A stretch of DNA of 64,000 nucleotides from Paenibacillus campinasensis (GCF_002272015.1 NZ_NPBY01000021.1:124001-188000); one strand, 5' to 3'. Positions 1 through 8,220 are shown, counted from the first letter of the stretch. Numbers and translations are program-made. Notes: generated by a model from the letters alone, not told the origin.

Positions 1-2
1 TT

Positions 3-125
3 CGCTTCATGCTCCTGTTGTGCAGTAGGCCCAAGGCTAACAAGGGAATGGTGAGCCTCGGGACAGGGGAAGAGACGAGCAATCCTATAGAGAAGTTCCG
101 TTCGTGGATGACCCGGGCGGTATAG
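3..125 (+). CDS. Possible 3' end of an upstream gene (partial)
   Basis: An open frame enters from the left edge and stops with TAG at 123-125. A terminator-like hairpin follows 12 bases later and the next gene converges on it, which is the layout expected for the tail of a rightward gene. The roughly 40 visible residues are basic and match no family I recognise. It may be chance open frame; sequence to the left is needed to decide. Confidence 0.25.
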   Translation, partial: RFMLLLCSRPKANKGMVSLGTGEETSNPIEKFRSWMTRAV

Positions 126-137
126 AAATGCAGAATA

Positions 138-189
138 GAAGCCCTTCTTGGGAACGTGGATCTTTCATCCATGTTCCAAGAGGGGCTTC
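138..189. terminator. Long hairpin between convergent ends
   Basis: Arms of about 23-24 bases, running GAAGCCC... to ...GGGGCTTC, pair with few mismatches around a short CTTTC loop. It lies just past the fnr stop codon (212, reverse strand) and just past a possible forward gene tail, so it could serve both directions. The T tract is weak on both sides. Confidence 0.6.
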
Positions 190-211
190 GTTATTGACGG
201 GCTGTCGTATT

Positions 212-964
212 TTACATGCGGCAGACTTCCTTGGGACAGTCCTCGCAGTGGCATATATTGCGCAAATACTCGGGATTCTTCAGGATGATGCGCCCTTTCT
301 CGGTGGTGATGACGCCGAGCCCGCGCAGATCGTTCAAGATCCGGTTTACGCTCTCCCGAGTTGAGCCAATCATCTCAGCCATCTCCGCATTGGTAATGCG
401 TTTGCTGATCATCATGGCGGAATCGCTATCCCCCTTGGAGGTCCCGTACATATTGCATAGCCGGAGCAGCAGTGAGCAGAGGGCGCCGGATTTACCGAAC
501 AGCAGCAGATCGCGGAATTTCGCCTGGGTCGTCCGGTGCAGCAGTGCCATCCAGTTCGTGAATTCCAAGGCAAAAGAACCGCTGGTAACGATCAGCTTGT
601 CCAGATCCTCACGCTGCACGATCAGCACTTCGGCGTCCTCCAGAGCACGGGCCTCAAAGCGGTGAACAGCGGTCTGCTCGGGATCGGGCTCGCCGAACAA
701 ATCGCCGGGAATATGAAGCGACAAGGTGACAGCGGCGCCGTCCGCAAGCAATTTGGATACTTTGAAGCTTCCCTTCTTCACCAGATACAAGCGATTGGCC
801 GGGTCGTTCTCCCGGTACAGATAGTCCCCGGCAAGCAGCCGTACCGGCTCAGCTATATCTTGCAATGTCTGGAGGTGCGCCGGGGAGAACACGGCCGTGG
901 ATCCACCCGCAGGCGGCAGCGTTTCTCTGCGCGAGCGTGTCTGTGTTTGTGCGTGTTTTTTCAT
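212..964 (-). CDS. fnr: Fnr-type oxygen-sensing regulator (Crp/Fnr family)
   Basis: This is a 250-residue Crp/Fnr regulator with an N-terminal cyclic-nucleotide-binding-like beta barrel (about 30-140), a dimer helix and a C-terminal winged helix (about 185-230, containing STRESVNRILNDL). The C terminus has cysteines at 238, 240, 243 and 248; the last three are spaced C-x2-C-x4-C. Bacillus subtilis Fnr carries its [4Fe-4S] cluster on a C-terminal cysteine group of that spacing, unlike E. coli Fnr, whose cysteines are N-terminal. Asp152 in the RDLLL stretch may be the fourth ligand described for Bacillus Fnr. AAAGGAG precedes the ATG. The gene sits beside an electron-transfer locus with Fnr-like sites at its promoters, so it is the obvious candidate regulator. 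I saw no clear Fnr site in its own upstream region (965-1223). Confidence 0.9.
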   Translation of the reverse strand: MKKHAQTQTRSRRETLPPAGGSTAVFSPAHLQTLQDIAEPVRLLAGDYLYRENDPANRLYLVKKGSFKVSKLLADGAAVTLSLHIPGDLFGEPDPEQTAVHRFEARALEDAEVLIVQREDLDKLIVTSGSFALEFTNWMALLHRTTQAKFRDLLLFGKSGALCSLLLRLCNMYGTSKGDSDSAMMISKRITNAEMAEMIGSTRESVNRILNDLRGLGVITTEKGRIILKNPEYLRNICHCEDCPKEVCRM

Positions 965-1223
965 AGGCTCTCCTTTCCCTGATACAGGTTGAATGTTTCT
1001 CTTCGATCGAAGCTGTACTTCAACATGAATCGTACTTCAGCGATGGTGTGCGGTGTGCGGCATGGGCATCGTGATAAGGAACTAAGGAACTGAAGACATG
1101 AATGGCAGATCAAGCTTCGCTGATGATCATAATAAATGCCGTGAATGATTAACGGAGTGAAGCACACGCAGGGCTGCTTTGACCGGATGCCGTGGATATG
1201 AATGTTGCGGCGTCCGGGGTGCC

Positions 1224-2282
1224 TTAGTTCATGAGCCGATAAGTATCATTCGTCAGCTGAAAACCCTGCTTGAGTCCCGAGGTAACATAGATCTCCCGAT
1301 TCTTCGTAACAAAGATCGCCTCCGCGGTCTCCAGACGCTCAATGAATTTGCGCCCTTCCTGCATCCCGAGCGAGAAGGCTGCGGTCGACATCGCGTCCGC
1401 ATCCATGGAGCCCTCCGTGACAATCGTGACGCTCTGCAGGTCATTGTCCACCGGATACCCGTCAAATGGACTTAGAATATGGTGGTACACCTTTCCCTGC
1501 TCTTCGAAAAAGCGCTCGTAGACGCCGGAGGTGACGATCGTTTTGTCCTTGACCTTCAGAACGCCAAGGTGTTGGCCGCGCGCTTGCTCCGGATCCTGCA
1601 CGCCGATGCTCCAGGAGGAGCCGTCCGGCTTGGCTCCCAGCGCAAGAATATTGCCGCCGAGATCGATGATGGCGGACTCGAATCCCTGCTCCTTTAAATA
1701 AGCTGCAAGCACATCGGCGGCGTACCCCTTGGCGATCGCGCCAAGATCCAGCGACATTCCGGCCTGCGGAAGCGAGATGGAATGGCTGCTCTCATCCAGC
1801 GAGATGGAGGTGTAATCGATCAGCTGCAGGGCGTCTGCCAGCTGCTGCTGGTCGGGAACGGCCGCTGACTCGCTGCCGATCCCCCAGAGCTCGACCAGGG
1901 GGCCGACGGTCGGATCGAAATGTCCGCCGGAGGCTGCAGCATACTGCAGGGCCGTGCTTACAATCCGATACGTTTCATCGGACACCGGTGTCGGGCTTCG
2001 CCCGGCGTTCTGGTTGACCCGGTCCAGCTCGCTGCCCTCCCGCAAACGGTTCATTTTCCCGTCGATGCCATCCAGCAGCTCCTTCATCTCGGCAAAATGC
2101 TCCGGCGTTATGCGCTCATCATATACGCGGAGGTTGACAATCGTATCAAAAATAAAGTAGTGATCGGAGATCGGCAGCCGGGACTCGGATTCGATTGAAC
2201 CCGCTTGGGCACCGCAGCCGGTGGATCCCAGAAGCGCGAGAATGATCACGATGATCCCCAAGCATCTGCGATAACGAAACAT
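1224..2282 (-). CDS. fmnB: FAD:protein FMN transferase, ApbE family lipoprotein (FmnB-like)
   Basis: ApbE-family enzymes transfer FMN from FAD onto Ser or Thr of extracytoplasmic proteins. The 352-residue product has a signal peptide with lipobox GSTGC (Cys23). It shows ApbE hallmarks: DLGAIAKGYAAD at about 179-190, HHILSPFDGYP at about 267-277, and the metal-binding DADAMSTAAF at about 294-303. The open frame extends far upstream, but the start at 2282 is chosen because AAAGGAG lies 7 bases before it and it places the signal peptide at the N terminus. It is divergent from eetA, sharing a 150 bp region with an Fnr-like site. Its likely target is the twin flavin-binding lipoprotein at 11608-12537, as FmnB modifies PplA in Listeria. 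Confidence 0.92.
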   Translation of the reverse strand: MFRYRRCLGIIVIILALLGSTGCGAQAGSIESESRLPISDHYFIFDTIVNLRVYDERITPEHFAEMKELLDGIDGKMNRLREGSELDRVNQNAGRSPTPVSDETYRIVSTALQYAAASGGHFDPTVGPLVELWGIGSESAAVPDQQQLADALQLIDYTSISLDESSHSISLPQAGMSLDLGAIAKGYAADVLAAYLKEQGFESAIIDLGGNILALGAKPDGSSWSIGVQDPEQARGQHLGVLKVKDKTIVTSGVYERFFEEQGKVYHHILSPFDGYPVDNDLQSVTIVTEGSMDADAMSTAAFSLGMQEGRKFIERLETAEAIFVTKNREIYVTSGLKQGFQLTNDTYRLMN

Positions 2283-2359
2283 AGCAGCATCTCCTTTTAA
2301 GCTCAAGGTTGATGATCTGTTTTGATGATCCCAGCGTACCAGACGATGATGCGGCTGCA

Positions 2360-2409
2360 TGTGAGAAATATCATTTCTGGCGCATCTTTGGCGGTTGATA
2401 ATGAACATA
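2360..2409 (+). promoter_or_regulatory. Fnr-like site and promoter of the eetA operon
   Basis: TGTGA-N6-TCATT at 2360-2375 matches 8 of 10 bases of the Fnr/Crp consensus TGTGA-N6-TCACA. A -10 box GATAAT lies at 2397-2402, giving a predicted start near 2409. The centre of the site (2367.5) is then 41.5 bp upstream, the spacing of a class II activator. The expected -35 position (2374-2379) holds TTTCTG, so the promoter should need an activator. The palindrome could also act on the divergent fmnB gene. Confidence 0.55.
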
Positions 2410-2432
2410 TAAAGAGAAAGTGGTGAGGACCG

Positions 2433-2813
2433 ATGAAACGTGGCGATGTATGGATTGGCGTTGTGCTGTTGGCTGCGGTTGCCCTGTTCGCAGTTCCACG
2501 GCTGCTTGGGGGCACCCAGACGGCTGAAGCGGCGGTAGCCCGCATTCAGGTCAACGGGGAGCTGTATCGGACCGTTCAATTGACAGAAGAGGTGCAGGAG
2601 ATCGAGATTCGTACGGAGCGGGGCTATAATCGGTTGAAAATATCCGAGGGCGGGATCGAGATAGTCGAGGCGGATTGTCCGGACCAGCTGTGCATCGGCT
2701 TTGGCCACGTGCATACGCCGGGCGACACGATCGTATGTCTGCCGAACCATATGTTTATCGAGATTGAGCCTTCGGACGGGCAAGGAGTGGATGTCGATGG
2801 CACAGCTTCATGA
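2433..2813 (+). CDS. eetA: NusG domain II protein, EetA-like
   Basis: This 126-residue protein has one N-terminal membrane anchor (about 8-26) followed by a NusG domain II-like extracytoplasmic domain. The conserved stretches ADCPDQLC (about 89-96) and GDTIVCLPNH (about 107-116) are typical of the family. In the Listeria EET locus EetA is a protein of this type and is proposed to help move electrons from quinol to extracytoplasmic flavin. AGTGGTGAGG precedes the ATG. It overlaps the next gene by 17 bases and heads an operon with eetB and ECF transporter genes. The link to EET rests on context, since single NusG II proteins also occur elsewhere. Confidence 0.85.
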   Translation: MKRGDVWIGVVLLAAVALFAVPRLLGGTQTAEAAVARIQVNGELYRTVQLTEEVQEIEIRTERGYNRLKISEGGIEIVEADCPDQLCIGFGHVHTPGDTIVCLPNHMFIEIEPSDGQGVDVDGTAS

Positions 2814-3342
2814 TCCGCAAGGGCTGCGCAGGCTGACGATCATCGCCATCTGCGCTTCGCTGTCCGTCGTTCTAGGGGTGCTTGAAGCGCTCATTCCTTT
2901 TGCTGTTACGATTCCGGGAGCGAAGCTCGGTCTGGGCAATATTATGGTGCTGACCTGTCTGGTCACGCTGGGCGGAAGGGATGCGCTGTGGCTTGTTTTG
3001 CTGAAAACACTGCTGACCGCCTTCATCCTTGGCACCTTCTCGACCTTTATGTTCAGTCTGCTCGGCTCTCTGTGCAGCCTCCTGTTGATGTTTGCGATGC
3101 TGCGCCTGGGAAGGAGCAGCTTCAGCCTGATTGGGGTGAGCGTAGCCGGAGGGGTCGCGCATAACGCAGGTCAGCTGCTGGCCGCCGCCATGGTGCTAGG
3201 GACGACGAAAATCTTTTACTATTTTCCGGTTCTGGTGTTGACCGGCTTGATCACCGGGATCTTTGTCGGCATGGCGGCGCGGCATCTCATCAGCTCGCTC
3301 GCGCGGATCGATCACGGAGGCGTTTTTCAGACGGAAAGTTGA
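2797..3342 (+). CDS. eetB: Gx transporter family membrane protein, EetB-like ECF substrate subunit
   Basis: The 181-residue product is strongly hydrophobic with about five or six membrane segments. It resembles the Gx transporter family (formerly heptaprenyl diphosphate synthase component I-like), with features such as PGAKLGLGNIMVLTCL near residue 44. In Listeria, EetB is related to ECF substrate-binding subunits and is needed to export flavin for FmnB. The ATG at 2797 is chosen because AAGGAG lies 9 bases upstream; ATG at 2791 is too close to it. ECF ATPase and T-subunit genes follow directly, so this protein probably supplies the substrate specificity of that complex. Confidence 0.85.
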   Translation: MAQLHDPQGLRRLTIIAICASLSVVLGVLEALIPFAVTIPGAKLGLGNIMVLTCLVTLGGRDALWLVLLKTLLTAFILGTFSTFMFSLLGSLCSLLLMFAMLRLGRSSFSLIGVSVAGGVAHNAGQLLAAAMVLGTTKIFYYFPVLVLTGLITGIFVGMAARHLISSLARIDHGGVFQTES

Positions 3343-3360
3343 AGCGAAGGAGGAGCTGTC

Positions 3361-4257
3361 ATGGTCAGGGAGCTGAAGGCAGGCGCAGATTCATGTAATG
3401 CATCAAGAGTGGCTGTCAGGATGGAGCATGTGGAGTGCCGGCGCGGCGAAGATCGGGTGCTGTCTGATCTGTCGCTTACGATACCGGAAGGGCAATGGGT
3501 GTGTATCGCCGGCCGGAACGGATCGGGGAAATCGACGCTTGTCCGGCTCATGAACGGCCTGCTCCCGCATAGCGAGGGGCGGATTGTGATCGACGGTCTG
3601 AAGCTGACGCCCCATACCTGCCCGGAGATTCGCAGACGGGTGGGTATGGTATTCGCGAATCCCGATGATCAGTTCGTCGGGTTAACGGTGGAGGATGATA
3701 TTGCTTTTGGCCTGGAGAATCTGTGTCTGCGGCGGGAGGAAATGCAGGAGCGGATTAAGCGTTATGCGGAGCGCCTTGGGATCAAGCACTTGCTGCGCAG
3801 GCATCCGGCCACCCTGTCAGGCGGGCAGAAGCAGCGAGCGGCACTGGCCGCCGTGCTTGCGATGGAGCCTCGAATTGTCATTGTGGACGAGGGCACTTCC
3901 ATGCTCGATGAGCGGTCGAAGCAGGAATTGCTCGGAATTATGCAGGAGATGAGAGCATCCGGCGCCTATACGCTGATCTCCGTTACCCATGACGTGGAGG
4001 AGATGGCGCAGGCAGACCGCATGCTGGTGATTCATGACGGTGGGATTGTCGCTGACGGAAGCCCCCGCGATTTGCTAGGGCAGGATGAACTGCTGCAAAT
4101 GTGCAGGCTGAAGCCGCCTTATCCGCTTCTTCTGAGCCGGGAACTGAGGCAAAGGGGCATTGAGATCGGTGACTGTTTGTCGGAAAGCGAGGTGGCAGAG
4201 GCGTTATGGGCATATCATTTGAACGGGTATCGTATCGCTACCGGGACCGGGGGATGA
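3361..4257 (+). CDS. ecfA1: Energy-coupling factor transporter ATPase, A1 type
   Basis: This 298-residue ABC ATPase has Walker A GRNGSGKST (about 51-59), a Q-loop region VFANPDDQF, signature LSGGQKQR and Walker B IVIVDEGTSMLD. The DEGTSMLD form and the NPDDQ loop are typical of ECF EcfA1 proteins. It begins 18 bases after eetB with AAGGAGGAG upstream and overlaps ecfA2 by 52 bases. In this operon it should power the EetB/FmnA complex. A general vitamin ECF ATPase role is also possible, because the operon has no other recognisable substrate subunit. Confidence 0.9.
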   Translation: MVRELKAGADSCNASRVAVRMEHVECRRGEDRVLSDLSLTIPEGQWVCIAGRNGSGKSTLVRLMNGLLPHSEGRIVIDGLKLTPHTCPEIRRRVGMVFANPDDQFVGLTVEDDIAFGLENLCLRREEMQERIKRYAERLGIKHLLRRHPATLSGGQKQRAALAAVLAMEPRIVIVDEGTSMLDERSKQELLGIMQEMRASGAYTLISVTHDVEEMAQADRMLVIHDGGIVADGSPRDLLGQDELLQMCRLKPPYPLLLSRELRQRGIEIGDCLSESEVAEALWAYHLNGYRIATGTGG

Positions 4258-5264
4258 CACCCGTCATCGGCCTGGACGAACTGGATGTTGTGTTGAAGGC
4301 AGGGGGCATGACAGCGGTGCTCGGCGCTCCAGGCTCCGGAAAGTCTACCCTTCTTCAGCATATGAACGGATTGATTCGGCCTGATAAGGGACGGATTCAA
4401 ATTATGGATTACGTGATCGAGGCCGCGGGAAGCGGCGAGCGCCCGGGAAGGCGGAGATGGGGACGGAGCGGGGCTGGCGGCAGAAAGAAAGAGCAAGAGC
4501 AAGGACTGCTGCAAGGACAGCCGTATGGACAGGAGAGATCCAAGAAGAGCGAGCGGGATGTGAAGCATGACAATCACCATAATATTCAGAAGCTTCGGCA
4601 GCGTGTAGGGCTCGTCTTCCAATACCCCGAGCAGCAGCTGTTTGAGGAGACGGTGGAGAGGGAGCTGATGTTCGCTCCGCTCAATTTCGGGATGTCGGAG
4701 GCGGAAGCGAGGGAAGCTGCCCTGCAGGCAGCAGCCTCTGTCGGTCTGGATGAGAAGCTGCTGACATGCAGCCCGTTCCGTCTAAGCTCCGGACAGATGC
4801 GCAAAGTTGCGCTGGCTGCTGTCCTGGCGGCAGATCCCGATGTGATTGCTCTAGATGAGCCGACGGCATCGCTCGATCCGGTGAGCCGTCAGGAGCTGAT
4901 GGAGCTGCTGCGGAGCCTGTGCACGGAGCAGGGCAAGACGGTTCTGATCGTCACGCACCGGCTGGAAGAAGCGGCTGCTTATGCAGACGAGTTTGTCGTG
5001 TTGAAGGATGGGGGCGTGATCTTCCAGGGCGATGTCCGGCAGCTTCTGGATTCCCCGGATACGCTTGAAGCTGGAGGGATCGTGCCGCCACGGGCAAAAC
5101 GTACGGCGGATGTCATAGCAGCGACATTCGGTGCTTCCGGGATGCAGATCCATGCTGGACAAAGACAGCCCGCAGCGGCATACCCGTTGGAAATCGGGCT
5201 GGACGCCTCGGACATGGCGGATTGGTGTGTGAAGCTGCTGGAGCAGCGCGGCGTGACCACGTAA
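4206..5264 (+). CDS. ecfA2: Energy-coupling factor transporter ATPase, A2 type, with insertion
   Basis: The product has Walker A GAPGSGKST (about 40-48), Q-loop FQYPEQQLF, signature LSSGQMRKVA and Walker B VIALDEPTASLD. At 352 residues it is about 60 longer than a usual EcfA2. The excess is a hydrophilic, Arg/Lys/Gly/Gln-rich stretch at about residues 72-125, between Walker A and the Q-loop, ending in a His/Asn-rich piece. The reading frame is intact on both sides and all catalytic motifs remain. It overlaps ecfA1 by 52 bases, which suggests coupled translation, and is followed by the T subunit. Confidence 0.9.
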   Translation: MGISFERVSYRYRDRGMTPVIGLDELDVVLKAGGMTAVLGAPGSGKSTLLQHMNGLIRPDKGRIQIMDYVIEAAGSGERPGRRRWGRSGAGGRKKEQEQGLLQGQPYGQERSKKSERDVKHDNHHNIQKLRQRVGLVFQYPEQQLFEETVERELMFAPLNFGMSEAEAREAALQAAASVGLDEKLLTCSPFRLSSGQMRKVALAAVLAADPDVIALDEPTASLDPVSRQELMELLRSLCTEQGKTVLIVTHRLEEAAAYADEFVVLKDGGVIFQGDVRQLLDSPDTLEAGGIVPPRAKRTADVIAATFGASGMQIHAGQRQPAAAYPLEIGLDASDMADWCVKLLEQRGVTT

Positions 5265-5299
5265 TTGCTCGGACAGATTGGAGAAAGGGGAGAACAGAC

Positions 5300-6091
5300 A
5301 TGCAGCAGCGCATGATTTTCGGAAGATATATCGAGGGCAATTCTTGGGTGCACGGTCTTGACCCCCGGGCGAAGACCGTGGCTATGCTGCTGTTCATGAC
5401 CGCGGTGTTTATGGTGAATAACTACGCAGGGGTGCTGGCGCTGCTGCTGTTTACTCTGGCGGTCATGAAGGGATCGGGAATACCGCTCCGATACTTCATC
5501 AGGGCGGTGAAGCCGCTGATGTTTCTGCTGGTGTTTATCTTTCTATTCCATCTGTTCTACGGGGCTGGGGGGACTCAGCTGCTGGATGTGGGGGCATTCA
5601 AGCTGTATGCCGGCGGACTGGAGAAAGGCGTCGTGTCCGCTTCGCGCATGCTGCTGTTCGTGATGTTCGCTGCACTGCTGACGTTCACCACGGTGCCGGA
5701 CCGGCTGGCAGAAGGGCTGGGCTTCCTGCTGCGTCCGCTGAAGGCGATCCGGGTGCCGACAGATCGGCTGGTGCTGATGCTGTCGATCTCACTGCGCTTT
5801 ATCCCAACGATATTTGAGGAAGCGGAGCGGCTGTGGAAGTCCCAGGTGTCCCGGGGACTGAGCTTCCAGGGGAGGCCGTTATCGGAGAAGGCCCGGCTTG
5901 CAATTGCCCTGCTTGTGCCCGTGACCGCGGGGGCCTTCCGGCGCGCCCTTGGGCTAGCCGATTCGATGGAAGCGAGAGGATACCGCCTGGGGGCGGAGCG
6001 TACGCTGCTGCGGGCCTTGTCTTGGAGCCGGACCGACACCTTGTTCCTCGGCTCCTTCCTGCTTCCGATCGCGGCGCTGGGTCTGCTCTAG
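5300..6091 (+). CDS. fmnA: ECF transporter transmembrane T subunit, FmnA-like
   Basis: The 263-residue membrane protein has the EcfT fold: an N-terminal PRAKTVAMLLF stretch, several membrane helices, and the coupling-helix motifs SMEARGYR (about 225-232) and a related SQVSRGLSF (about 182-190). These helices contact the two ATPases. The start at 5300 follows GAAAGGGGAG. In Listeria FmnA is an EcfT-like subunit needed for flavin export to FmnB, and the order here (eetA, eetB, two ATPases, EcfT) supports that role. EcfT alone does not define substrate or direction, so the symbol is by context. Confidence 0.85.
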   Translation: MQQRMIFGRYIEGNSWVHGLDPRAKTVAMLLFMTAVFMVNNYAGVLALLLFTLAVMKGSGIPLRYFIRAVKPLMFLLVFIFLFHLFYGAGGTQLLDVGAFKLYAGGLEKGVVSASRMLLFVMFAALLTFTTVPDRLAEGLGFLLRPLKAIRVPTDRLVLMLSISLRFIPTIFEEAERLWKSQVSRGLSFQGRPLSEKARLAIALLVPVTAGAFRRALGLADSMEARGYRLGAERTLLRALSWSRTDTLFLGSFLLPIAALGLL

Positions 6092-6222
6092 CTGGCAGCG
6101 CCGGGAGTTCTTCAAGCGGTTGTGGATGCCTGCCGCGTAGCTTAGCTTTATTCTCAAGGGAGACTGTCTTATACTAAGGACAACGATGATGGTGAGGAAT
6201 TGGCCCTTGTGAGGTGAGCAGA

Positions 6223-6696
6223 TTGCGCTATGCGTTTCTTTTCTTGTTTGGCTTCATTCTTATGTCAGGCTGTACTGTTGCAGAGGAGAACACTGAGCCG
6301 GAGAGTACCGAGGATAAGGTGATTCAGGTTGCAGAACATCAGCAAATCCAGGTGCTGCCGTTTCAGGATGGGGCGGGCAGTGCCACACTTGTATTTGATG
6401 CCGGTATGGCGGATATTATCGTAACCGCCGACGGGCTTAATCCTGATGAGCGATATACGATTGCCGTCGAGGGAGCAGTCGTGTTCGGTCCCGAGGAGAA
6501 CGTGCAGGTCAGGGTAGGCGCGATCGAGGACGAAACGCTTTTTGTGCCCAATGCGGAAGGGGAGCTGTATGTCTCCATGGCTAACCCGACCCGGGTCTTG
6601 CTCCAGCGGTCGGATCTGAGCGTTGTGATCGCCACGGAGCAAGGGCAAGAGGTAATGGTGACTGATCGCTTTCAAGTGAATAAGAGGGAAGAATAA
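6223..6696 (+). CDS. Small putative lipoprotein of unknown function
   Basis: The product of about 157 residues has a signal peptide with lipobox LMSGC, then an acidic mature region predicted to be mainly beta strands. I do not recognise a family. The TTG at 6223 is preferred because GAGGTGA lies 5 bases upstream; GTG at 6214 is in frame and would add three residues but has no proper binding site. The gene lies 130 bases after fmnA and is closed by a good terminator, so it could be the last gene of the EET operon or a separate unit. Confidence 0.7.
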   Translation: MRYAFLFLFGFILMSGCTVAEENTEPESTEDKVIQVAEHQQIQVLPFQDGAGSATLVFDAGMADIIVTADGLNPDERYTIAVEGAVVFGPEENVQVRVGAIEDETLFVPNAEGELYVSMANPTRVLLQRSDLSVVIATEQGQEVMVTDRFQVNKREE

Positions 6697-6717
6697 CGTA
6701 CAATGAACGTGATATAA

Positions 6718-6750
6718 AGAGGCTGTCCCTTTCCGGGACAGCCTCTGTTT
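6718..6750 (+). terminator. Rho-independent terminator
   Basis: Twelve-base perfect arms, AGAGGCTGTCCC and GGGACAGCCTCT, flank a five-base loop and are followed by GTTT. It closes the rightward transcript and faces the convergent gene that ends at 6905. Confidence 0.8.
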
Positions 6751-6817
6751 ATACCAGCAGCATGGCAGGGTCATGATGCCTTGCTCAACCGAGTTTGGCC
6801 GTTTGAACCGTATGTTG

Positions 6818-6891
6818 CCTGTGATCTGTGATGGCCATGGACACAGCTGGCAGTTCCGCCAGCAGTTCCTGGGCCGGTGATCAGATCACAG
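6818..6891. other. Structured convergent intergenic stretch
   Basis: CTGTGATCTG near 6819-6828 is repeated as its reverse complement CAGATCACAG at 6882-6891. Between them CTGGC and GCCAG form a small inner hairpin near 6846-6861. It lies between convergent gene ends and may act as a leftward terminator, though no clear T tract follows. Confidence 0.35.
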
Positions 6892-6904
6892 TGTAGTTCC
6901 GACT

Positions 6905-8122
6905 TTAACCGAGTGGAGTTGGTGTGTTGGTTGGCACTGCCCCTTTGTAGGTGTCTTCAATGGCACGCCGAATGTCCGGCAAGCTGTTGCCCTGATCTCT
7001 GGCGTCCAGATACTGATGCGTTATGTCCAAGCAGACCTGGCAAAATTCTGCATGAAGCGTTGGCGTAAGTCTTCTATCATCGCTCCGGCTGAAATAGCAG
7101 TCTCTGTTGCTGTGATGTCCTGCGTCTCCGCAGCCGCAATAGCAGGGCAGGAACTCGAGATCGTGGCTGTGCAGAATAGCAGCGTTGTACAATTCCGTAC
7201 GCGTCATCCGTTCCAATACATCCGATGAGGCAGCAACGAACTCGTTGCGCTCGCCGATCAGGGAGGTCAGCTCGCGGCTGGCGATGAGATCGCTTCGGTA
7301 GCTATTGGTGACGATCCGAACGCCATCAACGTCCTCGAAATGATGCAGCGTCAGCGCAATGGCCTGCTCTGCCCGTGTGCCCTCATCCGATCCGGCAAAA
7401 GCATTGAACTCTTCGGATAGCTCCACAATCGTCTCGGAGCCATCGCTTCGAATTTCGACAAAGGACACCTGCTCGGGGATAGCGCTGTGCAGGCTGGCAG
7501 GGAGCTTGTCGGATAATTCCGCGAGCATGCGCAGTGCGCTGACCTTTGGATACCGAACATTGGTTTTGCTATGGAAATACTGGGTTACCGGTGTAAACGC
7601 ATGGGTCTCCGAGTCCAGTGCATACAAGGTCAGCTGAACAGGCGCAGCTGCATCGCCTTCTCCTGTTGAGACCCTGCCGCTGGATGGCTGTCCGGCCTGT
7701 GCCTCCAGGCTTCCCCCTGCGGAGCGGATCTCCTCCAGTTTGCTGGCCACGTCTTCGGGTGTGAATTTCTTATTGATTCTCCCCAGTTCACGATCGTCCC
7801 CCGTTAGAAAAATCAGGCTCGGATGCTCGGTAACGCCATAGCGATTCACCGCTTCTGTGTCATCAATAATACTGAAATATTCGTAACGGTAGTCCGGATA
7901 CTCCCCCTCAATTTGCTTCATCACTACCAGCGCATCGGTACAGCTTCCGCAGCCCTTCAGTGAGAATAGAGCCAGCGTCTCGACATTCCCGGAAGCATCG
8001 CCCTCGTTCGAGGACGAGAGCTGAGAGGAGCGGACAGCCCAGATGGAAGCACCAACAATCAGAAGGATCAGGATTGCAGCAGCTGTAATCCATAGCGGCT
8101 TCCGCGGTGCACGCATGTTCAT
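6905..8122 (-). CDS. Membrane-anchored thioredoxin-like / GerMN-like / PCYCGC protein
   Basis: This 405-residue protein combines three recognisable parts behind an N-terminal membrane anchor (about 10-30). Residues 50-145 look thioredoxin-like, with CGSC at 58-61 and the cis-proline context EHPSLIFL. The middle (about 165-300) resembles a GerMN domain, including RAEQAIALTLHHF. The C-terminal 80 residues contain PCYCGC (326-331), GHHSNRDC and a later CQVC, matching the PCYCGC-motif protein family. AGGAGG precedes the ATG. It lies 98 bases after the polyprenyl synthase gene, past a hairpin. A redox or metal-handling role outside the membrane is plausible, but no exact function is known to me. 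Confidence 0.75.
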   Translation of the reverse strand: MNMRAPRKPLWITAAAILILLIVGASIWAVRSSQLSSSNEGDASGNVETLALFSLKGCGSCTDALVVMKQIEGEYPDYRYEYFSIIDDTEAVNRYGVTEHPSLIFLTGDDRELGRINKKFTPEDVASKLEEIRSAGGSLEAQAGQPSSGRVSTGEGDAAAPVQLTLYALDSETHAFTPVTQYFHSKTNVRYPKVSALRMLAELSDKLPASLHSAIPEQVSFVEIRSDGSETIVELSEEFNAFAGSDEGTRAEQAIALTLHHFEDVDGVRIVTNSYRSDLIASRELTSLIGERNEFVAASSDVLERMTRTELYNAAILHSHDLEFLPCYCGCGDAGHHSNRDCYFSRSDDRRLTPTLHAEFCQVCLDITHQYLDARDQGNSLPDIRRAIEDTYKGAVPTNTPTPLG

Positions 8123-8145
8123 ATCATCAGCCTCCTAATCGGACG

Positions 8146-8179
8146 AACAGGGATGCGTTCAAGGTGAACGATCCCTGTT
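8146..8179 (-). other. Intercistronic hairpin
   Basis: AACAGGGAT plus CGTTC pair with GAACG plus ATCCCTGTT around the loop AAGGT, with a single bulged base. It sits between the polyprenyl synthase gene and the thioredoxin/PCYCGC gene. No T tract follows, so it may protect or process the transcript more than end it. Confidence 0.5.
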
Positions 8180-8220
8180 GTAGAATGATGTTAAGATTCA
8201 GATGTGTGGTTGTATCCTTG

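Noticed and set aside
1-137. A structured RNA such as RNase P or SRP RNA at the left edge
   Set aside because: The sequence did not match the conserved parts of these RNAs that I could recall, and it fits a coding tail followed by a hairpin at least as well.
2283-2783. A 167-codon N-terminal extension of the fmnB frame
   Set aside because: It would overlap eetA on the other strand and bury the lipoprotein signal peptide; a good ribosome site supports the start at 2282.
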